From positions 4,340,001 to 4,404,000 of the forward strand of contig JAVFKD010000016.1 of NCBI GenBank assembly GCA_036429605.1: a stretch of 64,000 bases of DNA. The letters are read 5' to 3'. The notes beneath the pieces are model-generated. The model was not told where the DNA came from and made no database searches. It was given only the letters and a program-made list of their open reading frames with translations. The stretch comes from Cladobotryum mycophilum. Taxonomy: Eukaryota > Ascomycota > Sordariomycetes > Hypocreales > Hypocreaceae. Numbering within the stretch: position 1 is the stretch's first letter; each line of letters opens with the position of its first letter. The position numbers were made by a program, and so were the translations under genes. Of this stretch, positions 21,092-30,754 are shown one piece after another.

Positions 21092-23508
21092 TTACTTTGC
21101 CTGCCCAACTAACGGGTATGTATCATCTTCCCCCGAGGAAACATCATGCCCAGGCTCATCACAACCGTCCCTATGTGCAAGTGATGATACTTTCTCCCTC
21201 CTTCTTCGACCTCCAAGGCTGTATCCCAACTGGCGTGAGGAACAGTTACACACCACCAACCCGACGACACAAAAGGCAGCAGCCAAAGCCAGTATCACCA
21301 CATACCCTCCAAGTATCCTTTCTCTCTCAGAGCCATTGTTCGATGTTGATATGGTAAGGGGAAGCACAGATGTTGCAGCATCATTCTGGATCTTAGTTTG
21401 GCCCGTCATGGACGGCAACAAAGTGGAATAAGCGTTTGTGGGAGGGGGAATCGTTGTTGCTGTCATGGTGGTGGCAGCTTCTGTGCCATAGTCTTCCGAG
21501 TCTCCCGGCAAAGGATGAAGTGGCTGATGCGAACCATCGATGGCTTCTCCCCACAGATTGAGACGCCAATTAATAAATGTGCCGTTATGGCCGTTGATAT
21601 TTGTATCCTTGACAAGGATCTTCCAAGTACCGATACCGCTCTCACCCCTTTTTGTGTTATGTTTGGTCAGCAAAGACAATAAATTTTAAAATGAGAAGGA
21701 TATTAAACCTCAAAAAGGGAAGAAGGAAAAGAAGAAAAAGAAAAGGGAAAAAGCATGAGTTGGAATGGAGAAGAAGAAAGACATTGCACCTACCAATGCG
21801 CCACAGACATGAATTCCCAGTCTACGTAGCCCGTAACCGCATCGTCAGGCAATCTCGGAGTGCTTAAACGACTCAGGATACCCTCTGGACTGACCAGAAC
21901 GACGCTCAAGTCACCTCGCCGCGTATGATTGACATTTATGGTGACGGTGACATGCTCCAGCCGAGCCAAGTTTGCTTGGCGAAGCATATCCCGAGACACC
22001 ATAAAGTAACTGGCCAGTCCCTCATAGCCCTCTGGGATCTGGCCCTGATGCACCTCTTGCCACGGCGAATGCAGCCAAGCCTGAGGCTGTACCAGTTTCC
22101 ATTCGCGGGCCTTTTGAACCAAAGCATAGGCGTCGACCTTGCCGTATCCCCAATCGTGGCTGTACATCCTGTCTGAGCCGACACCGACTTGCCAGCTCCC
22201 GTCCGACGTGTGTACCGGAATTGCCGATTCAATCATCAGATACTGGACGTCTCGCCAAGTAAGTTCGGGGCGCACACTCAGAGCCAGAGCAATAGTTCCC
22301 GCTATCAGGGGTCCAGCCGCCGAAGTGCCGCTGGCAAGTGAAGTGCATCGATCCCCGTTATCCGTGGTGTAGATGCCATCTCCTGAGCCACTGCTAAAGG
22401 TGACGACCAGCTGGGCAGAGCATGACTCGGAATACCGCGCGTGTGTCCCGGTACGATCAATGGCTCCCACCGTGATGCTGTAGATGCTATTCGTATAGCC
22501 GTCAAAGTTGCAGTTATCATCCTGGCTGGCGCCGTTGCCTGCTGAAAAGACAAAGATGGAGCCTTTGCCCCCTCGTCCCTGCTGTGCCCCGTTTACGATG
22601 GCCCGTCGTACGAGAACCCCGGGTGCCTTCATCGTGCGGCCGTCATCTTCGGGACCCCAGGAACAGGAGTAGATGTCGTTATTTTGGTAATCATAGTTGA
22701 TGGCGGTCGCTTGATCTATGTCATCTACGTCCCCGGAGAGCATTCGAATGCCCGAAACCCGGCTGCGATATGCTACACCGACGCCACAGATGTCATTTCT
22801 TGCGGCTGCAATCTCCGCGGCGCAGAGGGTGCCGTGGTGATCGTCTATAAGGCGAGGTCGCGGCTCTGGCATCTTATCGTTGAAGTCGTAGGACCCATTG
22901 GCGTAGTAGTTGGGCTTCAGATCCAAACTGTCTATATCCAGACCATCATCGATGATAGCTGTAGTGACTCCCTCACCGAATACTCCCTGCAACCACACAC
23001 CGGTGACGTTCAGATCATTCCCAGGCTGTACCGTGTTAAGCAAGTGCCACTGATACCGAAAGGTTGGATCGGATATTCCCAGAGCAGATGCAACCTGTTC
23101 TTGGGTTTGGACCGCATTGCGGGAAGGTTGACCGAGGACAATAGCTGCTGCTTCTGCTTCTGATTTAGGCAGGCCTCGGGCTGGCGGAGGTGGTATTCTT
23201 TTTTGAAGTCTTGATCCAATACCCAGTTTAGTTCCCCATTGGATATCCTCATGTTTCAGCAGCGTTTCTAGGCCAACTCGACGTTCTTTGGTAGCGAAGA
23301 AGATGTGGTGTTTTGATAGCTCGCCCACTGGGCTTACATGTTCGACACCTAATTCTTGGGCGATCTGAGCTGGAGATGCATCTCGACCAAGGTGCAAGAC
23401 GTAAAAGTCATGAGTCTCGTAGGCACGAGTGTGAAGACTGGCACCGACTGCGTTGGCTATTAAAAGTAAACCAACACTGAGCACGACCAAACAGCGGAAT
23501 GTCCGCAT
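21092..23508 (-). CDS. Kexin-like proprotein convertase (subtilisin family S8B)
   Basis: Two exons: 23508-21794 and 21647-21092, giving 756 residues, intact. The start MRTFRCLVVLSVGLLLIANAVG is a signal peptide. A propeptide ends near LQKRIPPP. The catalytic triad is Asp in IDDGLD, His in HGTLCAAEIAA and Ser in SGTSAAGP, with the oxyanion Asn in FSAGNG. NDIYSCSWGPEDDGRTM and CNFDGYTNSIYSITVGAIDR are kexin hallmarks. A P-domain follows (VTINVNHTRRGDLSVVL, GTWKILVKD), then a Ser/Thr stalk, a membrane segment (YVVILALAAAFCVVGLVV) and a basic/acidic tail. It cleaves after Lys-Arg in the late Golgi. Several positions differ from the housekeeping enzyme as I know it (HGTLCAAE for HGTRCAGE, SGTSAAGP for GGTSAAGP), so it may be a second, specialised copy. 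It lies 1.3 kb from a gene encoding a Lys-Arg-containing secreted peptide. Confidence 0.9.
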
Positions 23509-23621
23509 GTTGGAGATGACCTGCACGACAGTTGAGCTGTGTTTCTCTCCCAGGAGACGTTTCGCCAATACTGCCGGGTAGGTGTTTTCCCTCCCCAAGC
23601 CCCTGCAACATGGGGAACCTG

Positions 23622-23642
23622 TACACACACACACACACACAC
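23622..23642. repeat. (AC)n microsatellite
   Basis: About ten AC units, 114 bases upstream of the kexin-like start codon, in its leader or promoter. Confidence 0.9.
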
Positions 23643-24821
23643 GAAAAGTAGCTAGCTCTCAGATACGGCCAAGATTAACGCTCATCCAAATACTGTGGCT
23701 CTCTAAATTTGGCTATTTGCAGAAGGTTCCTGTGTTGATTAGGCTCATGTTGTTAGGTAGCGGAAGATAGATCCATAGATGGAGACGAGTGGCTGGAGGG
23801 TGGGACACAGAGGATGACCGCCTAATGTGTGTAGCTTGATCCATGTTAATAAGAAAAGCTGATCAATCACGCACGCACTCAATTCAGCTGAGTGATGCGG
23901 GGATCAGAAACATATCCATTACATCATGCATGAGATGAGTGGATTCATGTTAAGCTTGCTGTAATTGAGACCATAGATAGGCACTTGTATGCATGCCTCA
24001 ATCCGGGCACGTAATATCATAATGGTCGAGCAGCCAGAGCTAAAAAGGCATGAGGTATCATCCATATCTAGGTACGTGGCATACCAAGAAACTACATCCG
24101 TGGATGCTTCTTCCAGCAGATAGGGCACCTAAATGATCTGAGCTCTAGGTACATACGGGGTAGCCTGCGCCTACTTTGTGGTATTACGATAACCCCCTTG
24201 CCCCAAGGAGATAGCCAGACCGTTCAATTGGCCAGCCCCCGGGTTCTGGCGGGGATCACGGCACGGGGAAGCTAATTCTTATAGATCGCCATGCTAAGCA
24301 AGCTTTCTCGTCCAAGCGAACCCGCTTCATTGTGACGTATACAGAGTGCATCATGTTAGTCCAACTTGACCTCCAGCGACGGCCAACATGCCACAAGTTG
24401 GGCGCTCAGTAACACTTTTACGAGGTTATCTCTGCAGGATGCATGCAGCTAGGCAACGCTACACAGCAATTGTAGTCATCTCAAGTTTCTAATACGCTAA
24501 AGGTTAAAATCAGCTTTGCCTCTTCACCTTAGCGAGACACGAGAAGAGATGTTGCTAAATAGATTGCGTGTTGGGCGGTATACTGAATCCTACGATGTAA
24601 CTTCCTTAGACTAATTAAGTCTACTAGAAAACCATATCCAGATTTTTACCCGAGTCATCCATCATAATCACTCCTTTCAGCCATATCTCTTGGAGGGATA
24701 GCGAGATCTAAACCGGCAGTTAGCGAGATGCTCTTTTTCTTTTTCTTTTTCTTTTTTTTGGTGAGAGAGAGAGTGTGTGTCCGCTGAACCTACTCGCTAG
24801 TCGTGAATCAAATGTGTTCGT
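23643..24821. other. 1.2 kb intergenic between the kexin-like gene and the peptide gene
   Basis: No supported gene. A pyrimidine tract TTTTTCTTTTTCTTTTTC at about 24734-24757 and a GAGAGAGAGTGTGTGT tract lie just 3' of the peptide gene. Confidence 0.4.
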
Positions 24822-24974
24822 TTACATGTCGGCTCCATGGTAGATGATCTTGAAGTTGGGGCGCTTGACGAGCTTTGCGGCATCAGGGGCAGCCTCTCGG
24901 TTGACAATCTCTGAGGGAGGAGCAGCAGCGCCGAAGGCGGCGAGGGTGGCAAGGACGATACAAGCGAACTGCAT
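24822..24974 (-). CDS. Small secreted peptide precursor with one Kex2 site (candidate RiPP precursor)
   Basis: A single 50-codon frame, ATG at 24974, TGA at 24822-24824. Residues 1-18 (MQFACIVLATLAAFGAAA) are a textbook signal peptide. A short acidic pro-segment (PPSEIVNREAAPDAA) follows, then LVKR and a 12-residue C-terminal peptide, PNFKIIYHGADM. The Lys-Arg site fits a Kex2-type protease, and one is encoded 1.3 kb away. A UstYa-family gene starts 707 bases away in the opposite direction. Known dikaritin precursors have a signal peptide and Kex2-flanked cores containing Tyr, Phe or Ile, usually repeated. Here there is one copy. It could instead be a secreted signalling peptide or simply a small effector. 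The frame stays open upstream, but the signal peptide decides the start. Confidence 0.65.
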   Translation of the reverse strand: MQFACIVLATLAAFGAAAPPSEIVNREAAPDAAKLVKRPNFKIIYHGADM

Positions 24975-25061
24975 ATTGATTGATGGTATAGGGTGGAAGG
25001 AATAGGAGGTTGTAGATGTTGTTTGTGCTTTGTTGAGTAGAATGTTTGAACTGATGGCTGA

Positions 25062-25086
25062 TGAGAGAGAGAGAGAGAGAGAGAGC
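25062..25086. repeat. (GA)n microsatellite in the peptide gene leader
   Basis: About eleven GA units (CT on the coding strand), 90 bases upstream of the peptide ATG. A CATAAATATCCC element at 25104-25115 on the coding strand could be its TATA box. Confidence 0.8.
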
Positions 25087-25681
25087 CGGCTGGGAAGAGT
25101 GGGATATTTATGTTTTTCTCGTTGACCTATTTCCAAAATTTGCCAAGTCATCCGAGTACCTAGACTGGGTGCTTAGCAGTCAATGGGACATCTTTCGTCA
25201 ATGTCGTGATGGCATGCATGATGAGAGCATAGATGAAAGTCGTTTTCGTTACCATGATGAGCTTGTGGAGCGCGTATTAGTCGACATGGATACAGAGAAT
25301 CGGTGTTCTAGGCTCAGCCAGCCCTTATTTATCGTTTCGCGCTTGTTGCACTCTATTCCTTACCCGATGACATGATTCATACGGAGTGCTAATCAGAAAT
25401 GCCCTATTTTTGGTAAGGTGGACGGAAACGATACGCGCACGTAGTAATATGTAACAACACAACATACTGCAGGGTGACGCAGATGAGCAGCTACGACTTT
25501 TCCCCCGCATTTGGGCATCGCTAAGTATGCAATATTACGCTTGAAAGTTTCAGCTGCTCAGGGACGCTGCCATTTCCCCAACATAAATGCCGATTGGAAA
25601 GGTGTTTGCAAATAATCGCTTCCAACCGCCTCTCTTTGGTGAACAAACCCTGGGGGAAATCATTACGTCCTACCTACAATC
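25087..25681. promoter_or_regulatory. Divergent control region between the peptide gene and the UstYa-family gene
   Basis: The two start codons (24974 on the minus strand and 25682 on the plus strand) face away from each other with 707 bases between. No gene is seen inside. Co-regulation of the pair is an inference from this layout. Confidence 0.4.
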
Positions 25682-26730
25682 ATGAATTCGTCTTACACCC
25701 CGGTTCACTTCACTGACGTTGATGATGACGAAGAGATTCGTGAGAAAAGAAAGATACCAATGCAGTGGCAGTTTTTTCGGTTCCCTTTACGGCCTCTATT
25801 GGCGAGGAGAACCTCTCACTTCTGGCTGAACCTGTGGACACTGTTCAACGCAGTTTTTAGTGTGGTCCTCCTGCTCGTCGCTGTGTCATTGATGAAGGAA
25901 TCCAAAGGCTCGACCAATAGGCCTGCGCCCGTATATTGTCAGTGTTTCCCCAAAAAAAAGATTGTGATTTCAGAATGCTAATATTACCACGGTGAAGCTC
26001 CCGTACGCGAAGATGGTGCTGATATATACATCAATACGCAGTACAAACCCAACAAACTGTTCCAGTCTCCTCCGTCAGATGAAGTAGACGAGGCTTGGCA
26101 TGGATGGCTACGAGGTGAGATTCTTCAATCGATGGAAAATGACACAAAAAGGTCAACAGAGCGAATTGAGACTAACTTGCTGATCCATTCGTTCAAGAAT
26201 ATGACCACCTATTCATGTTCCCCCAAGAGAAGGCGAAAGCGGTCGGGCTACCCGAAACAATCGAGCTCTACAACGATCCAGGATATGGCGCTTATGGATT
26301 GGGCGTTTATCACCAAATGCACTGCTTGAACAGGATTCGAAAGACGTTTTACCCAGAACGCTACTATCCAAACGAAACTCAACATGAAGTAATGCATCAT
26401 ACGCGTAAGTTGTTGTAGTGTACCCTTTTTTACTTCTGCTGATGCTCATCATATCAAGATCATTGCTTCGACGTGCTTCGACAAGCCCTTCTCTGTCATG
26501 GAGACATCTCTGTCGTGTACTGGTGGAACCAGAATTACACACATCTTGATCAACACGGCAATCGGAAATACACAGAGGAATATCTGCGCATGACCTCGGA
26601 GGAGCGCGCCACGGGATCCTTTGTGAAGTGGGATAGTCAGCTTCAGTGCCGTGACATGGACGCGGTCAATGCGTGGGCCAAGTCGAAGCAAGTTGATGAT
26701 GATAAATACGGGGGGCAGGTTGTGGATTAA
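25682..26730 (+). CDS. UstYa-family (DUF3328) oxidase-like protein
   Basis: Four exons: 25682-25937, 25998-26114, 26198-26404 and 26459-26730, giving 283 residues, intact. There is a short cytosolic N-terminus, then one membrane segment (about residues 55-73, LWTLFNAVFSVVLLLVAVSLM). The first splice gives VYSPVREDGADIYINTQY, a typical family opening. The two diagnostic motifs are present: YHQMHCLNRIRK (HxxHC) and HHCFDVLRQALLCHGD. UstYa proteins carry out oxidative cyclisation in fungal RiPP pathways such as ustiloxin and phomopsin, and some act in non-ribosomal or other pathways (cyclochlorotine). They act in the secretory lumen beside Kex2-processed substrates. Its divergent neighbour encodes a Lys-Arg-containing secreted peptide, which fits that role. 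Confidence 0.88.
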
Positions 26731-27606
26731 ATTGTAGAGCGCATATGAACTGAAGCTGTTACCGCAGCAAACTGCGCTGAGTATTTTCATACGTTAGGAT
26801 TACTGTTTAATGAAGAAGTTGACTAGAATCACCGATTATGAGATCGTAAAAAGTAATAGCCCGTATAAGATAGAAATCCGTTGATATTTCTTTATTATTA
26901 TTTTCAACATGGAAAATATGTCAGCTTAATGCTGTACGTGGTTGTTATGCTAACCACACTACAGGACATAGATATCTTTCTCGCTGGATCGGTCATATCA
27001 CATCAACCGAAACGACAGCTACCGCTTTCAGATACCGCATTTATGACAAAGTTTGAAGCCGTGAGCGGTGTCACTTATAAGTCACTATCTACTGGTGCAG
27101 TGATTCCGATTGGTTTTCTCAATGTTAATGTATGTTTTTTGGTTCTCTAAGCTAGCTTTATGTGAATACACAATTAATAGTAGACTGTGATACTTTGCCC
27201 GCTCATTTGTCTAAATACTAATTAGACTGAAAATTAAACCCGCAATTTGATCTGAAAATACAACCGAACAGTGAATAATATTTTTAGATATACTTGTCTA
27301 GGTCAATAGTTGTGAATCCTGCTTCGTGATACTTGGTACAATAGCACAACAGTAGAAGGGTCACTGGTGTTGTTTCCAGGAGAACTTCAGACCTCATATG
27401 TCTAAACAACTGATATATAAATCTCAGTCTCCCCGGATATCTTCTCCATCATAATCACAACAGCACCGCCAATTCCCACAGCAGCCTCTATCATACATCA
27501 TTAACAATCACTTCACACGCAGCATTCCCTACAACAGCAGTTCCACGGCATCAACTATCACAAACATTCTCATCAAACCACTGAGCTTCACTTCAACACC
27601 ATCGCC
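26731..27606. other. Intergenic, no gene supported
   Basis: AT-rich between 27140 and 27340. The last 180 bases are C/A-rich (CAGCACCGCC, CACTTCAACACC), a typical leader for the gene starting at 27607. Confidence 0.4.
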
Positions 27607-28107
27607 ATGGAGGACGTTCCACTCATCGACCCCAGCTTTGTTTCAACAGATATCCACGTTGGATCTCTTGATGAGCTGCAGCCTACCGCTACCGAGGGTC
27701 TCTTCTTTTTGAAGGAGTTCCTGAAGCGCTATGATTCCCTCGGCCCCTGTTATGATGAAGAAGCTCTCCCCCTGGAGAGACTCATTGACAACGGTGCCTT
27801 TTTCAACATCGATAATGCGGTCATCAGAAAGGATCAAAAGGTCGGCATGGTGAGGGTTCGTGCCAAGCTAGGCGGTGCCTCTAAAATCACGCGGACGGTC
27901 ACTGAAGCACGAGATCACTTACTTACCAATCGTAATCGATGTATTGACTTTGAGTCCCTGACTACGACTGTATTCTAGAACGACCCTCTGGGAACTATCG
28001 ACGTTGTTAGGGAGGTTAACCACCTGACTATCGGACCGGCCGCTTGGAACGAAGGTTATGATGGTTGGAAGGTTCTGGGACTGACTGTCCACGCAATTCA
28101 AGGCTAA
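27607..28107 (+). CDS. Small protein of unknown function
   Basis: Two exons, 27607-27849 and 27979-28107, give 123 residues. The donor is GTGAGG and the acceptor TTCTAG, and both exons are in phase 0. The protein has no signal peptide or membrane segment. Visible stretches are LDELQPTATEGLFFLKEFLKRYDSL (split into the blocks LQPTATEGLFFLKEF and LKRYDSL), then GTIDVVREVNHLTIGPAAWN and GWKVLGLTVHAIQG. I do not recognise the family. The C-rich leader, codon-like composition and clean splicing support a real gene. It could be part of the neighbouring peptide/UstYa locus or unrelated. Confidence 0.55.
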
Positions 28108-28610
28108 AAAGTCCCAAGGCAGTGACTTTTGGATAGGAAGGATAGAGATAATGCCGGTTTGAGGATAGATGGCTCATAATCAGGTTTAGAAAGAGATAGC
28201 TCAGGCAATTACTAGAGATTCTTTCAAATGTCTTATTTATGCTAGTGATGCGTATCCTTTTGTGACTGTCATCCTTTCCCTTGATAACTAACATCTTGGA
28301 ATGTCCAAGTAGCCAACTAAGCCATTGTAACCCTTATGATCACTCATCCACAAGTAGTACTCTAGATAAGAAATGTACACATGCATGAATGGTATTCGCG
28401 TGACATGCATTAGGGTAGCAAGAGGCCAGTTGAGGCCGGCTAAAAAGTTCACCAGCTCGTAGCAGTTATGAATGGCCTATGAGAGGCATTCTTCTTCACT
28501 CGTATCACGTATGAATGAGATTGCACTGGGTATCGTGTACAGTCATCTTGGTGATTGACTATTCAATTTTTTTAATTCATCAATTATACAAGCCCATCAT
28601 TATTTCACAC
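28108..28610. other. Intergenic between convergent genes, nothing recognised
   Basis: About 500 bases between the unknown small gene and the reductase 3' end. No supported feature. Confidence 0.4.
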
Positions 28611-29706
28611 TCATTTGATCTTCAATACGGCCTTGCCAAAGTTCTTGCCCTCAAGAAGACCAATGAATCCCTCCGCGGCCTGATCAATGCCCTCCGTGAC
28701 GGACAGCTTCGCCTTGACGCTTCCGTCCGCCAGCCACGCCTGCAGCTTCTCCTGGTGCTCCTGGTAATAGACGGGTCCGAAGCCGGGCATGCCGACAATG
28801 AAGCCCTGGAAGAGGAGCTGCTTGGTGACAACATTTGTCAGGTTCTTGATGCCCGCGCGCTGGTCTGCCGGTGTGTTGTAGTCGCTGATCTGGAGGTTGT
28901 GTGTTAGCTTCTAGTGTTATCAAGGGGGTTGCGAAGTGAACTTACCATTCCGCAGGCGATGATGCGTCCGCGCGGCTTAATCACCTCAAGTGCAGCTTCG
29001 AGGTGATCGCCACCGACATTCTCAAAGTAAATGTCAATTCCCTCAGGAGCCAGTCTGCGCAGCGCATCAAGAGGCTTCTCCTTCTTGTAGTTGAAACCCG
29101 AATCGAAACCGAGCTCATTGATGATAAAGTCAAGCTTGTCATCGGAGCCGACTGATCCAATAACAGTGAGTCCCTCACGCTTGGCAATCTGTCCGACAAC
29201 TTGGCCAACAGCACCAGCGGCAGAGCTGATGAAGATGGTCTCGCCCGCCTTGGGCTGACCAATCTTGTGCAGACTCGACCAGGCCGTCAAGCCGGGCATG
29301 CCCAGAGGGCCGAGGAAGTATCCAATCTCAAGACCATGGGGGTTATTGATCTTGACTACGGCGGGGGCCTTGGGATCCTCGATGCGCGCATACTCGGTAA
29401 TGGCGGTGCCGGCCACGACCAGCTCGCCCTCCTTATAGTCAGCGTTGTCACTCTTCAGGACCTTGGAGATGGTGCTGTTGGTAATGGGGCCGTCGAGTTG
29501 GAAAGGTGGTGAGTAGGACTTGATGCTGGGGTCGCGCATCTTGCCGCGCAGATAAGGGTCATATGACGCATAAAGGACCTCGAGGATGATACCACCCTTG
29601 GGGGCGTTTCGATGTCGACGTCACGGCTCTCGACAACGAGATGCTCGCCGGCGACGGGGAGTCCGGTGGGGACCTTTTTGTAGATGAGGGTTTTGCTAGG
29701 AGCCAT
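28611..29706 (-). CDS. Zinc-independent MDR double-bond reductase (leukotriene B4 12-hydroxydehydrogenase/PTGR type), frame-broken
   Basis: Two exons: 29706-28946 and 28889-28611, about 346 residues. The start MAPSKTLIYKKVPTGLPV and the motif GPLGMPGLTAWSSLHKIG are typical of the family. The NADP-binding loop is ISSAAGAVGQVVGQIAK, followed by GSVGSDDK, which favours NADPH, and by VGGDHLEAALEVIKPRGRIIACGM. The second exon gives ISDYNTPADQR and ends in KNFGKAVLKIK. These enzymes reduce the C=C bond of enones or alkenals. In the first exon the frame changes at the G5 run 29600-29604, between VDIETPP and the downstream LYASYDPYLRGKM frame. One base appears to be missing. The rest is intact. Confidence 0.82.
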
Positions 29707-30754
29707 GATGATGATGATGATGTTGTGAATGTCGATAATATTGCAAGAGTCGAGTATGGAGCTGTTATAAAGGAAAAGTCAATCCTTGAACGAGGGTTGC
29801 CAACCTATTTATCTAATTGTTCAAGCGTGCAAGTCCGTTCAGATCATCCAATTCCGATCAGGACTATTGAAGTCCGCTCAACTCCTCACTTGCTTGCTCC
29901 TCTATGGATACTGGCCTGGCCTCTGCGTCTAGCGTCTTGGGATCGGGGTGATTTCGTGCCATGGGTTACTAATGACTCTGGTTACTGAACAGCAAGGTTT
30001 GGCCGGTTCCGGAAGTGGAGTCAGGATTGGGATTGAACCTCGGCATTGCGCCTTAATGATGCAACTCGCGAGTAATGCTAAGGATCAGGCTTAATGCCGA
30101 ACATGTCGAAGCGCAAAGAAGAGTATTATCAATCAGGGGTCCAAGATCTCGTTTTCAGTCACTATGAAGACGGTGTTTTTGAAGTCAGGAGAATCCTATA
30201 TCTCCAACCTGTTGTGTTGCTGGTTCATCCTCTTCTAAAAATAGCAATGCATGATCCTGCCGCCCTCTGCCCCTCGACTCTTCAACCTCCATACCCTAGA
30301 ACATCACGGATTTGAAGCACTAGAACAACTTTATACCAACTTCTATTCTCCATTTGCTTGTGCATGTTCAAAGTTGCGGCATAGGGGTAGCATCAATGCA
30401 CACAGATGCGCTGTGACGGACAAGAAATCCCTCCACGACCAATCACCCAAGGTTGATGACATCGCATGCCGAGGGTAAACAAAAGGCTAGATTAGCACGC
30501 AATATGCCTCATCTGATAGCGGTATAATTACTCAACACTGCACTGGAACCAGTGAAAGTCCTACTTCATCATGATTATAAAATGGTTATTAACGAGAACG
30601 AGCAATCTGTGAAACTACCAATAATAACACCAAACATACCCGGTTACCAGCTGCAGGCAATTGGCCAAGATTACCACACCTGCCTCGAATTTCTCATCAT
30701 ACAGTCTGGGTACACCATCCAATCAAATGTAAGAGACGTCGCTCTACCCTCCCC
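29707..30754. other. 1 kb intergenic, no gene supported
   Basis: Upstream of the reductase and downstream of the TcA-like gene. Open frames are short, overlap one another and show no domain. Confidence 0.4.
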
